Assembly: GCA_036245525.1 (NCBI GenBank) | Contig: BTPG01000004.1 | Location: 231,692,187-231,756,186 of the forward strand | DNA length: 64,000 bases | From: Semisulcospira habei | Taxonomy: Eukaryota; Mollusca; Gastropoda; Semisulcospiridae | Reading direction: 5' to 3' | In this document: positions 27,869 through 39,372 of the stretch, piece after piece | Position numbering within the stretch: position 1 is the stretch's first letter | Layout: every line of letters starts with the position of its first letter | The notes under the pieces: generated by a model | The model's input: the letters and a program-made list of their open reading frames with translations, nothing else | Told to the model about the DNA's origin: nothing | The model's database searches: none | Translations under genes and position numbers: made by a program

Positions 27869-29372
27869 TGTATGATACTTTTACACCAAAATGGAGAAAA
27901 ACGGGTACAGGTGTGCGGACCGCCCGGCACTGGCAAGACGCTGCTTTTAATTATGATGGGCCAGCAGTTCGCTGAAAAGAAGGACCATGTGGTGTTTGTC
28001 CTCAACATGTACCGCGGTGCTCAGGGGAGACCAGTCGGCCAGCATATCTATAACGCCATCTGTAACGGAAAACCAGGCATACAAAAAAGAATTTACCACC
28101 TCGGAGTCGATGTCGACACTGAAAAGGACACACAGACTTTCAGGCAAAAAGCAGAGGGCGAATTAAACAAATCCAAGCAAGAAGCAGAGAGGCAACATTT
28201 TGTTTCTGATCGATGAACCTCTTCCTTTCGAGTACTGGCAGAACATCAAGCAGTCTTTGCTCCGGGACTTCAAAAGCTCATTCATTTGGTATGCTTCTGA
28301 TCTGGACAAGTCTTTTGACGAGACGTTCAAAACAGTTAAGCTTACCGTCGTGTACAGAATTCCCCCGTCCGTGCAGCATGTCCTGTACAATATTATGGAC
28401 ACCGAGACAGCCGAGAGAGAGTGGTACATGACAGATAGCAACAGGCACGGCGAGGTGGCGGACAACGGCCCAACCCCAGTCTGCATCAGGCACGCGCCGA
28501 AGCACATGAATAAAGAGCATATCATGGACTGCCAGCAATGCGCTAAGGAACTCGTGCACCTTCTGACGGACACGTTCAAAGTGACTTCCAGTGGTAGCAG
28601 CGTCAGTGCGACGGCAAAAGGAGCAGCAGCAACATCTTCCCGTTCAGTGCCCATTCTCCCTTGCACTGTTGCTATTCTTTTTAATCTGCCGCCACCAAGA
28701 GAGGGTGCCCAAACAAGATCCATGCGTTTTAGTGCCTACCTTGACAAGGTTAAAGGCAGCAAGCTGGTTCAAGAACTGGAGAAGGTGGCCCCTGTGTATA
28801 TAGTCAAAGATCTTGGTGACTTTCAGTTTAACGCAAACACACACTTCCTGGTGTCATGGTCGGACATCGTGCAGGGTCTAGAGTGGGACATAGTCGTGTT
28901 CGTCCCGAGTGGAACAGCTGCCGTGGTTCATCCGACACAGCACCAGGGAAAGGCAGAAAGCGGACCAGAGCACACAGAAGCACAAGCAGAAGAAACGAAA
29001 CTACCCACTACATCAGGGGGAGCTACGCCAAAGACTATGAAAAGCGCAGAGGGACCAAAGCTTTCTCCAAAAGAGGACCCATTAGCTTCTACCCGCTCTG
29101 GAGGAGCTAAACCAAAGATTAATAAAGATGTGGAACAAAATCCGTCAACATGGTTTGGACGGCGTGGACAAACTGCTGCTGGGAAATCGCCGCCCTCGTC
29201 TGACAAGGCCGGAGTAAAACGTACCTATCAGCCCTCTGAGTACGGAATTGCTCACAAGTACTGGCGAGGGGACGACCTGAAGCGTTACAGCGCCTGGGAC
29301 AAGAAGGGTCTGGTGTCTGCCGCGTCCACCTGCACCGCACAGCTAGTCCTCATGGTCCCGGCCGCTTTGTGA
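27869..29372 (+). CDS. Host gene terminal exon: SF1 helicase-like domain, one frameshift
   Basis: The acceptor tttttgttttcag ends at 27868. The exon starts in phase 0, matching exon e. Helicase-like motifs in order: motif I GPPGTGKT (about 27925), motif II FLIDE (about 28205), an IV-like VVYRIPPSVQ, motif V VQGLEWDIVVFVPSG (about 28875) and a VI-like AASTCTAQLVLMVP at the end. This is the UvrD/DUF2075-like SF1 pattern. A frameshift between 28140 and 28190 separates motif I from motif II. A low-complexity Ser/Thr/Lys region lies between motifs V and VI. With the NERD-like exons upstream the predicted protein is a nuclease-helicase. Expression and activity are unknown; two frameshifts suggest a pseudogene or assembly indels. 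Confidence 0.65.
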
Positions 29373-30260
29373 AGATGAGAGGTGAATGAAATAATTATAT
29401 CCTGTTAATCGACTCAGCTTATTCATGTTGTTTCAGCATGGCTTAGCTGAGCTGAATAGCTGGATGTAGCAAATTTCGTTTTACACAACATGTCTATTAA
29501 ATTAAATCAGCATGTACAATAGCGCCGACTGGAGTTGACTAGCAGGTCATATCTATGTCTCTGGACCCTTGGCGCGTTTTCAGACGCTAGGCTTGTAGCA
29601 TGCATGCTTAACACATTCAGCCCTGACGCACTACATCAGGAGATGGGTCGAACATGATAATTCAAGGGTAGTGCCAGATTAGCTTGGCGCCTGTCGGCGC
29701 CAAGCTAATTTGGCACTACCCTTGAATTATCAGGGTCGACCGATCTTCTGCAACAGGTGCATAGTCGTTAGATGACGCCTTCAAAATTTGGGAAATACGT
29801 GCGTCGGGCTGAATGAGTTAATGTGATCGCGGCATCATATATTTGTTTTCACTGATTTTCAAAGAAATTATGTGGTGACTAAAGTCTGACCGTGCATAAT
29901 TGTGCATTGACGGATTTTGATACTAATAGCATTCGCCTTATTGAAAATGGTTCGCAATTTTGAATATGTGGAGGGGGATGGGGCGGGAAAAGGGGGGGGG
30001 GATGGGGGGTGGGGAGGAAATTTTACACTTGTTATCGCAGCCTGTACATTTTGACGTTTGTTGATCTTTACTGTGACCTGTCCTTACATGTGCAATGTAC
30101 GCGCACCTGTTTGCTATTTTCTATATTTGATGTTTTACATTGACTATTGCTCACATAACCCGTTCATTGCCGAGAAATATATACCATAACCCATTTGCAA
30201 GAGGTGTAGTTCTTCACGGGCTCCCGCAGTTTCGAGACCTCATGAGGATCAATGCCTATT

Positions 30261-30300
<40 letters not shown>

Positions 30301-30385
30301 CTGTTAAGAGTATTCATCATTGATGTTGAATTTTTTGATGATTTGAAAAACATAACCTGCGTCCACTTGCCGTGAAGGGGTTAAC

Positions 30386-30457
<72 letters not shown>

Positions 30458-30473
30458 GAGACAGAGACAGAGA
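29373..30473. other. Intergenic region with a MITE, poly-A tract and microsatellite
   Basis: No gene is seen. It includes a foldback MITE (29608-29821), a G-rich tract near 29970-30015, an A-run of about 38 at 30261-30298, and (GT)n followed by (GA)n at 30387-30472. Confidence 0.6.
29608..29821. repeat. piggyBac-like foldback MITE, best preserved copy
   Basis: Ends are TTAACACATTCAGCCCTGACG and CGTCGGGCTGAATGAGTTAA. A long internal hairpin has arms tgataattcaagggtagtgc and gcactacccttgaattatca, with a core gcttggcgcc / ggcgccaagc and a 4-base loop. The element lacks coding capacity. Confidence 0.75.
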
Positions 30474-30496
30474 GAACAATGAACAATGAACAATGA

Positions 30497-31002
30497 ACTT
30501 TTATTTTACAATGGTAGAATTATTTGGTTACAAGACCAATTTTCAAACTTGCCGTTGCTACAAACTACTTATTAACATTTTCATAAACAAAACAATGGTC
30601 TAATACATAACTAGGTCAGACACATACACACGCACACATGTTCACTCGCAAACACACACACACACACACTCCTGTAGGGAATTCAATTATGTGCTAGCAA
30701 ACAAAATACTGATGAATATAGCGCGATAGAAAAGAAAAGAAATGTGCTAAGAACCTTTAAAGAGAATTTAAAAAATGATAAAAAATTCCAACATATAAAT
30801 TGCATAAATCGCGCACATGGTGTGCGCGTGCGCACATGCGTGCGTGTGCGCGCGTACGCGTGTGCAATCTGCCACATTATGACAGACCACGCACAGACGC
30901 ACACGATCACACAACCACACGCATGAACACACACATGCACACATACGCACGCACACACACACACACACACGATCACACACCCATACGCACGATTGCACAC
31001 AG

Positions 31003-31034
<32 letters not shown>

Positions 31035-31160
31035 GCACACACACACGCACGCATACGCGTGCCAGTACATCAAAGCAGGTATTACTTGTCAGATATGGAG
31101 TTGATGAACATGACGATATATGTACTCTAAGAACATGCAGTTTCCGCATGTAAAGCTGGA
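30497..31160. other. CR1 3' UTR region with CA/GT microsatellites
   Basis: The region contains CA-rich repeats at about 30635-30670 and 30890-31055. Open frames here on both strands are repeat artefacts. Confidence 0.6.
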
Positions 31161-33493
31161 TTATTTTAGATATTTGAAGAGGCCGTCTTTAAAGGAGGGC
31201 AGGGACATACTTCTAAGGTTACATGGAATCGAATTCCAGAGAGTACTACCGAAGTATGTTAAGCTACATTTAAAGATGTCAATGCGAGGCCGCGGAACCT
31301 GATAGTGCCGCCCCAGTCTGGGATGTCGTGAGGAAATTATTGAAAAAAATGGGTCAAGATAACGGGGCCCTTTTTGTTTACACAGCCTATACATAAAGAT
31401 GGCTTTGTTACATATAAGGTGCTGCTTCAGGGGAAGCATACCAAGAACTTCAAGTTTTTTTTTTCCGTTGCTATTTGAGGATCCGGTAGGATAAGTTTAG
31501 CAGCCCTCCCGTGTAAAGTATTCAGCCTCTTTAAATGCACTTCACTTGAACCATCCCACACTGTTGATGCGTAGTCTATGTGCGCCTTTACATGGGCGTT
31601 ATAGAAAATTGTATGCGTCTCTACATCGGTAATGAATTTCAACTTTGATAGCATATAAAGGTTTTTTGAGACACGTTTACATACGCTGCTGATGTGAGTT
31701 TTCCACTTAAGTTGATCATCTACCGTGACCCCAAGGAGACGGTGTTGAGATACCTGTTGGACTGGTTTGCCGTTTACTGTTATATTAAGAAAAAGTGGGC
31801 GCAGCTGATGTCTTTGACGTGTGGCTATCACCATGCATTCTGTTTTAGATGGATTAAGAACCATTGAATTAGAATCGCACCAGTGAGAAACCTCCTGCAT
31901 GCTTTTTTGCACACGTGTATTAATCGCATTAACACTATGATCAGGGGTATGAAGAGTTGCGTCATCCGCAAACAAATCACACGAGGTTTAGTTACTACTC
32001 AGGTGCAGCGATAGATCATTTATAACGACACAGAAGAGCAATGGACAGAGCCTAGAGGCACGCTGCTCGTGACAATACCGTGGGACGAGTAGTTACCATT
32101 TAAGAACACTCTTTGCCTCCTACCGCTGAGGTAGGAATTAAAAAACGATACGGCATCTGCATTGCATAAATATGCTTGAAGTTTAGACAAAAGGATGCTG
32201 TGGTCTACAAGATCAAAGGCTTTTTTGAAATCGAGATAGACTGTCCCAATCATTTGAGATTGATTCATAGAAGTTAACCAGGTGTCAACAAGTCTTGTTA
32301 ATGCCGTATGGCACGAATGTTTTGGTCTAAAGCCTGACTGATGGGTATGTAGAAGATTACAGGTATCAAGGTACTGGTAGAGATGTTTGTGAACATGTCT
32401 TTCAAGTGGTTTTGACAAGGAACACAAAAAGGATATAGGTCTGTAGTTATTCACGTCCGGGCAGGGGTATTACTTTAGCATGTTTAAGCTCAGTAGGAAA
32501 CGTGTTGTGTTGAATACACAAATTATAAATGTAGGTTAGTGATTCAATTGTGTAAGGAAGGGAAAGTTTAAGTATTTTGGGGCTAATCTCATCAGGTCCG
32601 GACGATTTCTTGTTTTTTAGTGAATTTATAAGCTTGCCAACCTCGTGCACTGCTAAAGGGGGAATACAAAAGGATGACTTATTCACTGTCCTTTGCGAAC
32701 AAAAGTTAAGTAGAGCCTCAGGACACGAATACGTACTTGACGTTTTGCCTGAGGAGTTTACTAACTGGGCGACCGACAGAAAGTGTTCGTTAAAAGTGTC
32801 TGCGTTGAGCTGAGAGGGGATAGCTGATGATCTTCTACTGTTGCCTCTGGTGATAAGATTAAGCGCTCGCCAGAGAGAAGATGTTTCTCTGTTCTCCCTT
32901 ACCATTCGTTCGAACAGAGTTTTTTTTTTTAGCTCTTCGCACCATTGATTTGACACGGTTTCATTGGCGCTTGTACTCAGAAAACTGGTTTTGTTTTCTT
33001 AAGTTATTACGAAGTTCCATCGCTTGGATAATATCTTGTGTTAACCAAGTCGGTAACGTATGATTTTTTACTCTCTTTTTTCGTAAAGGGGCATGCTTAT
33101 TAAGCACACTGTTGAAAAGATTATACCAGAGATCCAAAGCAGTGTCAGGATTCTCTTCATTGTGAACAATGTTAAAGATCAGCTAGAAAGGCCGACTCAC
33201 AGAAATGTTTAAAGGCGCGATAAGAGATGGTGGTGTGTCCAAGCTTAGGCTGTGCTGGTAGTTTTGATGACCATAAACATACAGTGGGATAGTGGTCACT
33301 GATACTGAGGTCAGCAACACTAACGTTATATACGTTTTGGGGACGGTTAGAGTAAATGTGATCTATGAGTGTTGCTGATGTGGAAGTAATTCTAGTAGGG
33401 GAAGAAACTAGTTGTTTTAGACCAAGCTGTGTCGTAACACAATCCCACGCTGCGTGAGATTTAAGCATATCAATATTGAAGTCGTCTAGCAAT

Positions 33494-35937
33494 GTCTCTT
33501 GGCTTGACTTCGCGAACGAAGATTTTATAGGAGTTGCCCACGACGTCTGCAGGCTTGTTCGTGGCTGCGGAGGCCAATCCGAGACAGGCAGGTTCGACCG
33601 CAGTGGCTGCAGGGGAAGGTATGGCCGGGGTTCTGAGCTGCGGCATCTCTGTTTTTTCTCCTGAGCCGCTTGTCCTTAAGGCTAACTCTGTGAGAGTCCT
33701 CAAAGGAGACAGCTGCCTTGTAAATGGTGGAGCGCCAGGTGTCACGGTCCGCAGCAAGCGAAGACCAATGGTGGTGGTCGATTTGGCAGGCACTAAGTGA
33801 CTTCTTGAGACAGTCTTTGTATCTCTTCTTTGGTGCCCCTCTGTCACGGTGTCCAGTAGCAAGCTCGCCGAACAGGGTGATATTTGGTAGGCGATGATCC
33901 TCCATCCTGGAGACATGCCCCGCCCAGCGGAGCTGTGTCCGCAACAGCAAAGCCTCGATGCTCACAGTTTCAGCCTGTTCAAGGACCTCGACGTTGGTGA
34001 CATAGTCACTCCAGTGAATGCCCAGGATGGTACGCAGGCAGCGCTGGTGGAAGCGTTCGAGGAGTCGTAGTTGGCTGCGGTAGGGGGCCCAGGACTCGGA
34101 ACCATACAGCAGGGTGGTGAGGACCACAGCTCTGTACACGCTGATCTTGGTGCCTGTTTTCAGCTGTTGATTGTGCCACACCCGCTTGAAAAGTCGCCCG
34201 AAAGCGCTGTTCGCTTTTGCCAGCCTGCTGTCAAGCTCCTTGTCCAGCTTGGCGTCCGACGTGATAATGCAGCCAAGGTAAGTAAACTGGTGCACTGACT
34301 TTAGTTCAGACTCGCCAATGGTGATGTGAGGAGGGCGATACACTGTCTTGGGTGCCGGCTGATGGAGGACCTCTGTCTTTTTCAGACTGACCTCGAGTCC
34401 AAAGAGCTGGGCAGCATCTGCGAAGCAAGACGTGATGCGCTGCACGGCTCTCTCTGTGTGTGCAACGAGGGCAGCATCATCAGCAAAAAGCAGCTCACGA
34501 ATCAGTTGGTCTAGGGTTTTCGTGTGGGCCTGCAGTCGTCTGAGGTTGAACAGGCTGCCATCGAGACGATACCTGATGTACACTGCATCGTCATCATCAA
34601 GGTCCACTGTGGCCTGCTTCAACATCATGCTAAAAAAGATGGTGAAGAGGGTCGGTGCCAGCACGCAGCCCTGCTTTACGCCGTTGAGAATAGGGAATGG
34701 TTCTGAGAGGTCATTGTTGAGTCTGACCTGGCCTTGCTGGTCCTCGTGTAGCTGGACAATCATGTTGAGGAACTTTGGGGGACAGCCAAGTCGCTCCAGG
34801 ATCTGCCACATGCCTTGCCTGCTCACAGTGTCGATCGCTTTTGTTAGGTCGACAAATGTTACGTACAGCCCTTTGTTCTGCTCGCGGCACTTCTCCTGTA
34901 GCTGTCTCAGCACAAAGACCATATCGGTGGTGCTCCTGTTTGCTCTGAAGCCACACTGGCCCTCTGGGAGTTGGTCTTCAGCGATGGCAGGTACCAGCCG
35001 ATTCAGGAGCAGCCTTGCAAGGATTTTCCCAGCAATGGACAGCAGGGTAATTCCCCGATAGTTGGAACAGTCAGACTTCTCGCCTTTGTTCTTGTACAGG
35101 GTGATAACGACTGCATCACGGAGATCTTTTGGTAGTGTTCCTTCCTCCCAGCAGCAGAGAAAGAGGTCATGGAGCTTGTTGTGCAGTGCTGTGCCTCCAT
35201 GTTTCCAGATCTCTGGCGGTATTCCATCAATGCCTGCTGCTTTGCCACTCTTGAGCTGGTGGATGGCTGTGAGGGTCTCTTCAGCGGTGGGCGGTTCGTC
35301 CAATTCAACCTTTACTGGGAGGTGTGGGATTTGTATGACGACTGCTTCTTGAACAGTGCGCTCAGCGCTGAAGAGGCTCTGAAAGTATTCCGACCAGCGG
35401 TTCAAGATGGAGGTATTATCTGTGAGGAGTGCCTGGCCATTCGCGCTTCGCAGGGGACTTTGTACCAGGTGCCTGGGGCCATACACTGCTTTCAGTGCTT
35501 CGTAGAAGCCCCTGTAGTCACCATTGTCAGCACAAAGCTGGGTCCTCTGTGCAAGTCTGGTCCACCACTCATTCTGGAGATCTCTGAGCTTGCGCTGGAG
35601 ACTGCTGCAGACGAGGCGGAAGGCAGACTTCTTCACAGGGCAGGAAGGCTGGGCTAGGTGGGCCTGATGGGCGGCTCTTTTTTTTGCTAGGTGTTCCTGG
35701 ATCTCTACATCGTTTTCGTCAAACCAGTCTTTGTTCTTCTTTCTGGCGAAACCCAAGACTTCTGCAGAGGATTTTGTAATAGCATTTTTCAGTTGTTCCC
35801 AAAGTGTTTCAGGGGAGGAGTCTACTGGGTCCGCTGTGTCTACTGGGTCCGCTGTGTCTTTGAGCCTGCGCTGTAAATCTGTCTGAAAGGCGGCTTTCAC
35901 ATCGTCACGCTGAAGGCTGGCAACATCAAGCTTTTTC
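33494..35937 (-). mobile_element. RT LINE copy (RTE-related), 5' truncated, with 79-bp target duplication
   Basis: Identical 79-bp host segments flank it at 33415-33493 and 35938-36016, inside the CR1 endonuclease. The 3' end on the minus strand is cgcgaagtcaagccaagag, shared with copies at 42702-42952 and 63116-63146. The endonuclease is missing. Closely related copies sit inside elements B and C. Confidence 0.85.
33525..35900 (-). CDS. Reverse transcriptase with C-terminal C2H2 finger, 791 residues
   Basis: An uninterrupted ORF covers the RT and downstream region. Motifs: NYRGITLLSIAGKIL, FVDLTKAIDTVSRQG (motif A), GVKQGCVLAPTLF, LLFADDAALVAH (catalytic FADD), FTYLGCIITSDA, LLYGSESWA, and a final zinc finger HTFPCSHCGRTCLSRIGLRS. 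Replacement of the usual phenylalanine after KA by isoleucine is visible. The endonuclease domain is absent because of 5' truncation. I place it near the RTE group by motif style, without certainty of clade. Its intactness and the perfect flanking duplication indicate recent insertion. Confidence 0.82.
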   Translation of the reverse strand: MKAAFQTDLQRRLKDTADPVDTADPVDSSPETLWEQLKNAITKSSAEVLGFARKKNKDWFDENDVEIQEHLAKKRAAHQAHLAQPSCPVKKSAFRLVCSSLQRKLRDLQNEWWTRLAQRTQLCADNGDYRGFYEALKAVYGPRHLVQSPLRSANGQALLTDNTSILNRWSEYFQSLFSAERTVQEAVVIQIPHLPVKVELDEPPTAEETLTAIHQLKSGKAAGIDGIPPEIWKHGGTALHNKLHDLFLCCWEEGTLPKDLRDAVVITLYKNKGEKSDCSNYRGITLLSIAGKILARLLLNRLVPAIAEDQLPEGQCGFRANRSTTDMVFVLRQLQEKCREQNKGLYVTFVDLTKAIDTVSRQGMWQILERLGCPPKFLNMIVQLHEDQQGQVRLNNDLSEPFPILNGVKQGCVLAPTLFTIFFSMMLKQATVDLDDDDAVYIRYRLDGSLFNLRRLQAHTKTLDQLIRELLFADDAALVAHTERAVQRITSCFADAAQLFGLEVSLKKTEVLHQPAPKTVYRPPHITIGESELKSVHQFTYLGCIITSDAKLDKELDSRLAKANSAFGRLFKRVWHNQQLKTGTKISVYRAVVLTTLLYGSESWAPYRSQLRLLERFHQRCLRTILGIHWSDYVTNVEVLEQAETVSIEALLLRTQLRWAGHVSRMEDHRLPNITLFGELATGHRDRGAPKKRYKDCLKKSLSACQIDHHHWSSLAADRDTWRSTIYKAAVSFEDSHRVSLKDKRLRRKNRDAAAQNPGHTFPCSHCGRTCLSRIGLRSHEQACRRRGQLL

Positions 35938-36500
35938 TTTTAGACCAAGCTGTGTCGTAACACAATCCCACGCTGCGTGAGATTTAAGCATATCAATATT
36001 GAAGTCGTCTAGCAATAAGACATCGTTATTAGACAAATCAACATGTTCAATGGATTGCAGGAAGTCGTCATACCATTTATACGAGGCAGACGGGTTACGA
36101 TAGAAAAAAACTATAAAGACTGGTCTGGTTTTAGGGCCTTTGAGCTCAAGCCAGATACACTCTACGTCAGGGGTTTCTAAGTCTTCACGTCGACGAACGA
36201 GTGTTTAGATAGAGTTATGTATGTAAACGGCAATACCAGTCAGACCAGGCATACAAGGGTCTCGCCGAACAGTACTAAAGTTGGGAATACTGATGGCATC
36301 GTTACTCATATCAGGGTTTAAACGTGTTTCACTTAAACCAAACAAGAGGAACGGTTCAGGTGCGTTTAAGTAAACGTTTAAATCGGATACCTTATTAAAG
36401 AGGTGGTAGATATTCAGATGACCGATTTTTAGGTTGCACTGCTTCTTTGCGGGGTGCTTCATTTTCATTAACGAAAGCAACCCTAAACTGCAGCGCACTA

Positions 36501-37057
36501 TAAGCTAATATGATTTTTTTTACGTTAAACAAATAAAATAATAATTTTAAAAAAAGGAAATAGAGGAAGTACACTCTACAAGTGTCAATGGTGCACAGTA
36601 GAGTTGTACTATATGTGCACACCGCTTCAGCTATCACACGTCAGGCGTGTCAGTAAGGGACACTAATAGTAATACAAGTTCAGCACTGCAAGCATGAGTA
36701 ATAGCTGCTGGTAGTTCTTGGCGGTACACAACTAAAGCCTTACTGTGAGAGATCAACAGTCTTACCGCTAGGTAATCAATCTCTAGGCGGCAGCAAGGTT
36801 GAGAAGTGACGGGAAAAGACTCACACTGCCAGATAAGCGCTTTTGTCGAAACTGCAGACCGATACCTAAACGGTAAGAGCACAATAGAACATAATCAGAA
36901 GAGAACGCACACAAAATTTAGTTCATACCTCACAAATGAGGTATTATGAATACCGAAATATTGAAAACACTGGTTTTCTTTGTCAGATACAAATGCTGAA
37001 TGAAAAGAACCAATCCGCTTAGCCGTTGCTAATATAGTTGATCGCACCCAAAACTAC
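36501..37057. other. AT-rich spacer, no gene seen
   Basis: This may hold 5' remnants of the CR1 element. I see no supported ORF, and a weak open frame at 36634-36882 has no recognisable content. Confidence 0.4.
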
Positions 37058-37354
37058 TCAGTAAGCATGTGTTGGATTGATACTCTGAGGCCAGTGTCCG
37101 CCATTAATAGCCGGCATGGGGAGGGCCGGAAAGTATGGATCACACATTCCACTGCCCGGGTGCGGGAGTCCGTACGGTGAAGGGTAGTACCACTGAACAC
37201 CATCAGAGCGATTAAGTTTCTGTTGCCACAGAGCTGTAGGCGGATACATCAGTTGCTGTTGTTGGTGGTGATGTTGCCAGTCAACAAGAGCAACTGGCGT
37301 ATCCTGTAGTTTCTGAGGCTCTTTTTTATTTAGTCTTCTGCCAGTGGTTTGTTT
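37058..37354 (-). CDS. Possible terminal exon of an unidentified host gene
   Basis: On the minus strand an acceptor-like cacacatag precedes an open 99-codon stretch. It has a basic start (GRRLNKKEPQK), a His/Gln run, and a Tyr/Pro-rich tail (WYYPSPYGLPHPG; PYFPALPMP) ending in TGA. Composition resembles the C-terminal tail of a nuclear regulatory protein. No upstream exon is seen in the window, and the CA-rich acceptor is weak. It could also be chance. Confidence 0.35.
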   Translation of the reverse strand, partial: KQTTGRRLNKKEPQKLQDTPVALVDWQHHHQQQQLMYPPTALWQQKLNRSDGVQWYYPSPYGLPHPGSGMCDPYFPALPMPAINGGHWPQSINPTHAY

Positions 37355-38495
37355 CTATGTGTGTTCATTTGTGTGCATGTGTGTTTGTTTGCGTGCACGT
37401 GTGTGTGTGTCTGTGTGTGTGTGTGTGTGTGGGGGGGGTGTACTAGACATCAACTCACGCTTACGCAACAATGAAATGCTTGATTGATTTATTTTTCTAT
37501 TACACTTTCCGTGCTAATTACACATTTCCCGAAAAGTCTTTCGATTAGGAATATAAAAAAAAAATATCTTAGAAGCAAAGTTCATGTGATTTTAAAACAG
37601 TTTTCTGCAATGCACACACAAAAAGCACATGTTGCCCTTTAAAAAGCCTGGCGTCAGAGCTCGAGCCCATTACCACATAGTGATAGACATAAGGCCACAA
37701 CACGATTTCACCATGGGACGCAACTGCTACACTGACCTCGCTTTTTTCAGTAAGCCTTATGAAGGAGTGATCTGTCTTATAAATGTATTGTCTTTGGTGA
37801 GATGTGTAAAAGTTATGTGTACAGATTTTGTAGTGTATACTTTTGTCCATTTGGAATTTGTAGCTGTGTAAGTGCAGGGAGAAAATGTTCATAATTATGT
37901 TATACTGTTTTCATGTCTTGTTTGTACTATCTGTTATAAATGTACTACAAGCAAATTTCTCTTTTCGAGATAATAAAGTACTCTTATTAATATTTGTATT
38001 CTTATTATTATTGTAGCAAGTATCTTCACTTCTTCATTGTAATTGCAAATCGGCGACACGCGAATCGCCATGATAGTTTAAGGGTAGTGCCTAATTAGCT
38101 TGGCGCCTACAGAGGTGCCAAGCTAATCAGGCACTGCCCATGACCGATCGGGAACAGACATGTTTCTTTTTTTAGGAGACAGTGCTTAGCATAAATGTTA
38201 AATGTGATTGAAAAAGAGGAATATGCGAAAAGGACGTGGATCAACTGACGAGGATCGACACCCATACTGAATGTTATTAGCCACTTGTTTATTTGCGGTA
38301 GTATGATAGCGAACTCCATCGGTGTGAATATGTGCAACAGCTTTAGCGAATGCAATATCTGTTGCCACCTTAACATTGTTTCCCATTTTCCATTACAGTG
38401 GGAAAATAAGAAACAATTCTGAAGTGGATGCAGGTACTGTTTAGCCCATTGTGGCCAAGGATCGAAATCCCGAAATATTGGAGTAGTCATCCGAA

Positions 38496-38637
38496 GTTTG
38501 TATTACAATTCAGGAGACAGATCGACCATGATGGTTCAAGAGTGCTGCCAGAATAGCTTGGCACTTCTGGCAGCACCCTTGAACTATCATGGTCGACCCT
38601 TATTTTGCTCTGGTGTTGCGGGGCTGAATGAGTTAAA
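38496..38637. repeat. Foldback MITE, second subfamily
   Basis: Arms gaccatgatggttcaagagtgc and the matching reverse arm gcacccttgaactatcatggtc flank the core agcttggcacttctggcag. The right end is ggggctgaatgagttaa. Related to 975-1112. Confidence 0.65.
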
Positions 38638-39166
38638 CTGGAGCAGGTTTATTGGTACTTTTTATAATTCCATGACAGTATTTTGTGTTCAAATTTTTGT
38701 GTTAATTTTGTTTGCTTGGAGCGCGGCTTGGGAAACAATTCTAAAGCGACAACCGGTAGCGTATTGTTTAAAGTACCATTACCCGTAAAGCTGAAGACGC
38801 ATGTCAGCAGTATTTGTGTTTGTAATGCCTTGTCGACTCATATAATGAACTTTAACAGCAGTTGGGACACACAGCAAAAGCATGCGTAATCGCACTTATT
38901 TATTCTGCGCAACCGTTAGTTTGTCATTCTATTTCTATCTGTTTCTCGTACTGAAAGGGTTTTATTTATAGAACAGAATGGAGTCATTTTCAGGCTACTT
39001 GATACAAATACGACGTGTGCTGAGCTGGATTCTCTTGTGTTTAAATTAACCATAGCTAGACCCGTGTGTAGCGTTTCGTAACCATATGTTACAGAAGTGT
39101 ATCTTTGAACAGTTATCGCGGTAGTGGGCCTTAAAATGGGAGCAGTAAATTTTTTTTTTATCTCAT

Positions 39167-39372
39167 TTAACCCCAAAGCCGTATGTCTCAAATTTTGGAG
39201 GTGTCGCTAAGGACTACGTAAAAGTTGCAGGAGACGGATCGACCATGATAACTCAAGGGTATTGCCAGATTAGCTTGGCGCCTGAAGGCGCCAAGCCAAT
39301 CTGGCACTACCCTTGAAATATCATGGTCAGTCTCCGTCTCCTGGTGAAGGGCGTCGGGGCTAAAAGGGTTAA
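39167..39372. repeat. piggyBac-like foldback MITE copy
   Basis: Ends are TTAACCCC and GGGTTAA. The long hairpin has gcttggcgcc-tgaa-ggcgccaagc at its tip and outer arms ggagacggatcgaccatgat / tcatggtcagtctccgtctcc. Confidence 0.7.

Larger units (their letters stand above)
31161..36498 (-). pseudogene. CR1/L2-like endonuclease-reverse transcriptase ORF, broken
   Basis: In coding order, the APE endonuclease start (IGHLNIYHLFNK, FGLSETRLNPD) is at 36498-36205. The EN C terminus (LIDHIYSNRPQN, SISDHYPTV) is at 33492-33172. The RT N-terminal region (SSGPDEISPKILK) is at 32956-32447. The RT core (YRPISFLCSLSKPLERHV, YLDFKKAFDLVDHSIL) is at 32454-32020. Catalytic FADD (MFADDATLH) and thumb are at 31975-31427, and the tail at 31439-31161. 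Frames change several times. The palm text DHSILLSKLQ is typical of the CR1/L2 group in invertebrates. EN is split by the nested element. Confidence 0.82.
30474..36500 (-). mobile_element. CR1/L2-type LINE, 5' truncated and interrupted
   Basis: The 3' tail on the minus strand is (GTTCATT)n at 30474-30496. Coding remnants run from 36498 down to 31161. The element is split by an RT LINE (33494-35937) that duplicated 79 bp of it. No ORF1 is recognised upstream. Confidence 0.82.

Noticed and set aside
30683..31153. Cys/Val-rich and His/Thr-rich ORFs on both strands
   Set aside because: They are products of CA/GT repeats in the CR1 3' region.
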